Shown in pieces: positions 4,597-5,271 of a stretch of 5,271 bases of DNA. The position numbers were made by a program, and so were the translations under genes. How positions within the stretch are numbered: the stretch's first letter is position 1; every line of letters starts with the position of its first letter. Below the pieces are notes generated by a model. It was not told the origin of the DNA. It made no database searches and was given only the letters and a program-made list of their open reading frames with translations. The DNA comes from Methyloligella sp. (lineage in GTDB: Bacteria > Pseudomonadota > Alphaproteobacteria > Rhizobiales > JALUTE01), in NCBI GenBank assembly GCA_027058255.1, contig JALUTE010000180.1, positions 1 through 5,271 on the forward strand, given 5' to 3'.

Positions 4597-5271
4597 GTGA
4601 CCTTCACCTTCGTGCATACGGCCGACTGGCAGATCGGTAAAAGGTTCGGTGCCTTCCCGGAGGAGAAGGCGAGCGTGCTTCGCCATGCGCGGCTCGATGC
4701 CATCGACAGGATCGCGGAGGCGGCGCGGGAGGCCGGTGCGCGCCATGTGCTGGTCGCGGGCGATGTGTGGGACAAGGAGCTGCTGGAGCCGGCGACCCTG
4801 CACGCGCCCTTGGAGCGCATGCGCCGGCACGCCTCGCTCGCGTGGCATCTTCTGCCGGGCAATCACGATCCGGCCCGGCCCGGCGGGCTTTGGGAGCCGC
4901 TCCTGGCCGAGGGGCTGCCGGAGAACGTGGCGGCCCATGTCACGGCCGAGCCGCGCGCCCTCACCGAGGGCGTGTGGCTTCTGCCGGCACCGCTCACGGC
5001 ACGGGCCATTGCGCATGATCCGACCGCATGGATGGACGAGGCGGACCTTCCGCAGGACGCGCTGCGGATCGGGCTTGCCCATGGCTCGGTGCAGGGGTTT
5101 GGCTCTAGCGCGGGCGACGAGGCGGGGCGAGGCGCGGGCATCATCGCGCCGGACCGCCCGGCCCGGGCGGGGCTCGCCTATCTCGCCCTCGGCGACTGGC
5201 ACGGCCGGTGCGAGATCTCCGAGCGCTGCTGGTATTCCGGAACGCCCGAGCCGCACCACCAGCGCAAAACC
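4597..5271 (+). CDS. SbcD/YhaO-like DNA repair exonuclease, metallophosphoesterase family (3' end outside window)
   Basis: The N-terminal 225 codons of a calcineurin-like metallophosphoesterase of the SbcD/Mre11/YhaO type; the frame is still open at the window end. Catalytic motifs appear in order: HTADWQIGK (7-15, with D10), AGDVWD (54-59), GNHD (88-91), AHGS (161-164) and LGDWHG (198-203), then YSGTPEPHH (213-221), typical of the SbcD core end. In motif I the usual D-x-H reads D-W-Q, so one metal-binding His is Gln; from memory this ADWQIGK form occurs in other alphaproteobacterial members. Such enzymes process double-strand breaks, usually with a partner ATPase (SbcC/YhaN-like), expected just downstream. 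The start is GTG 4597: the frame has a stop at 4573, no ATG lies between, and the first strand follows directly. The ribosome binding site is weak. An SOS-type box lies upstream. Confidence 0.9.
   Translation, partial: MTFTFVHTADWQIGKRFGAFPEEKASVLRHARLDAIDRIAEAAREAGARHVLVAGDVWDKELLEPATLHAPLERMRRHASLAWHLLPGNHDPARPGGLWEPLLAEGLPENVAAHVTAEPRALTEGVWLLPAPLTARAIAHDPTAWMDEADLPQDALRIGLAHGSVQGFGSSAGDEAGRGAGIIAPDRPARAGLAYLALGDWHGRCEISERCWYSGTPEPHHQRKT

Noticed and set aside
4219..5259. 346-codon minus-strand open frame opposite the exonuclease
   Set aside because: The plus strand encodes all five phosphoesterase motifs in order; the antisense product is low-complexity and Arg/Pro-rich.
1..5271. CRISPR array, tRNA/rRNA genes, insertion sequences or attachment sites
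   Set aside because: No regularly spaced repeats, no cloverleaf or rRNA-like stretch, no transposase or integrase and no terminal inverted repeats with target duplications were seen.

Overview
The window is strongly GC-rich, with high-GC codon usage in every gene. It most likely comes from an alphaproteobacterium. Two features support this: a GAAC-N7-GAAC element (the alphaproteobacterial form of the LexA/SOS box) upstream of a DNA-repair exonuclease, and the overall style of the proteins. The assignment is an inference; no rRNA or other marker gene is present.

Layout from left to right. (1) A plus-strand GNAT N-acetyltransferase (about 41/80-568) lies near the left edge. Its true start may be a rare ATT codon behind a perfect AGGAGG. 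(2) It converges, with a 17-bp gap, on a compact minus-strand operon of three genes read from right to left: myo-inositol-1-phosphate synthase (4115-2961), an inositol-monophosphatase-superfamily protein (2947-2009), and a two-domain protein joining a nucleotidyltransferase to a CDP-alcohol phosphotransferase (1986-586). Gaps inside the operon are 13 and 22 nt. (3) A 481-bp divergent intergenic region (4116-4596) holds a structured leader for the operon and a LexA-type box for the gene on the other side. (4) A plus-strand SbcD/YhaO-like metallophosphoesterase exonuclease starts at GTG 4597 and runs off the right edge.

The operon reads as a complete route to di-myo-inositol phosphate (DIP) or a close relative. 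The synthase makes inositol-1-phosphate from glucose-6-phosphate. The fusion protein has the architecture of CTP:inositol-1-phosphate cytidylyltransferase / CDP-inositol:inositol-1-phosphate transferase (IPCT/DIPPS). The phosphatase would remove the leftover phosphate from the phosphorylated DIP intermediate, or make free inositol. DIP is known mainly as a compatible solute of hyperthermophiles, so this cluster in an apparently ordinary alphaproteobacterium is the most interesting content here.

Two regulatory observations stand out. The operon leader carries a Rho-independent-type hairpin with a T5 tract about 30 nt before the start codon, plus an upstream segment that could form a competing hairpin, which resembles an attenuator. 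The exonuclease has an SOS-type box, suggesting DNA-damage control.
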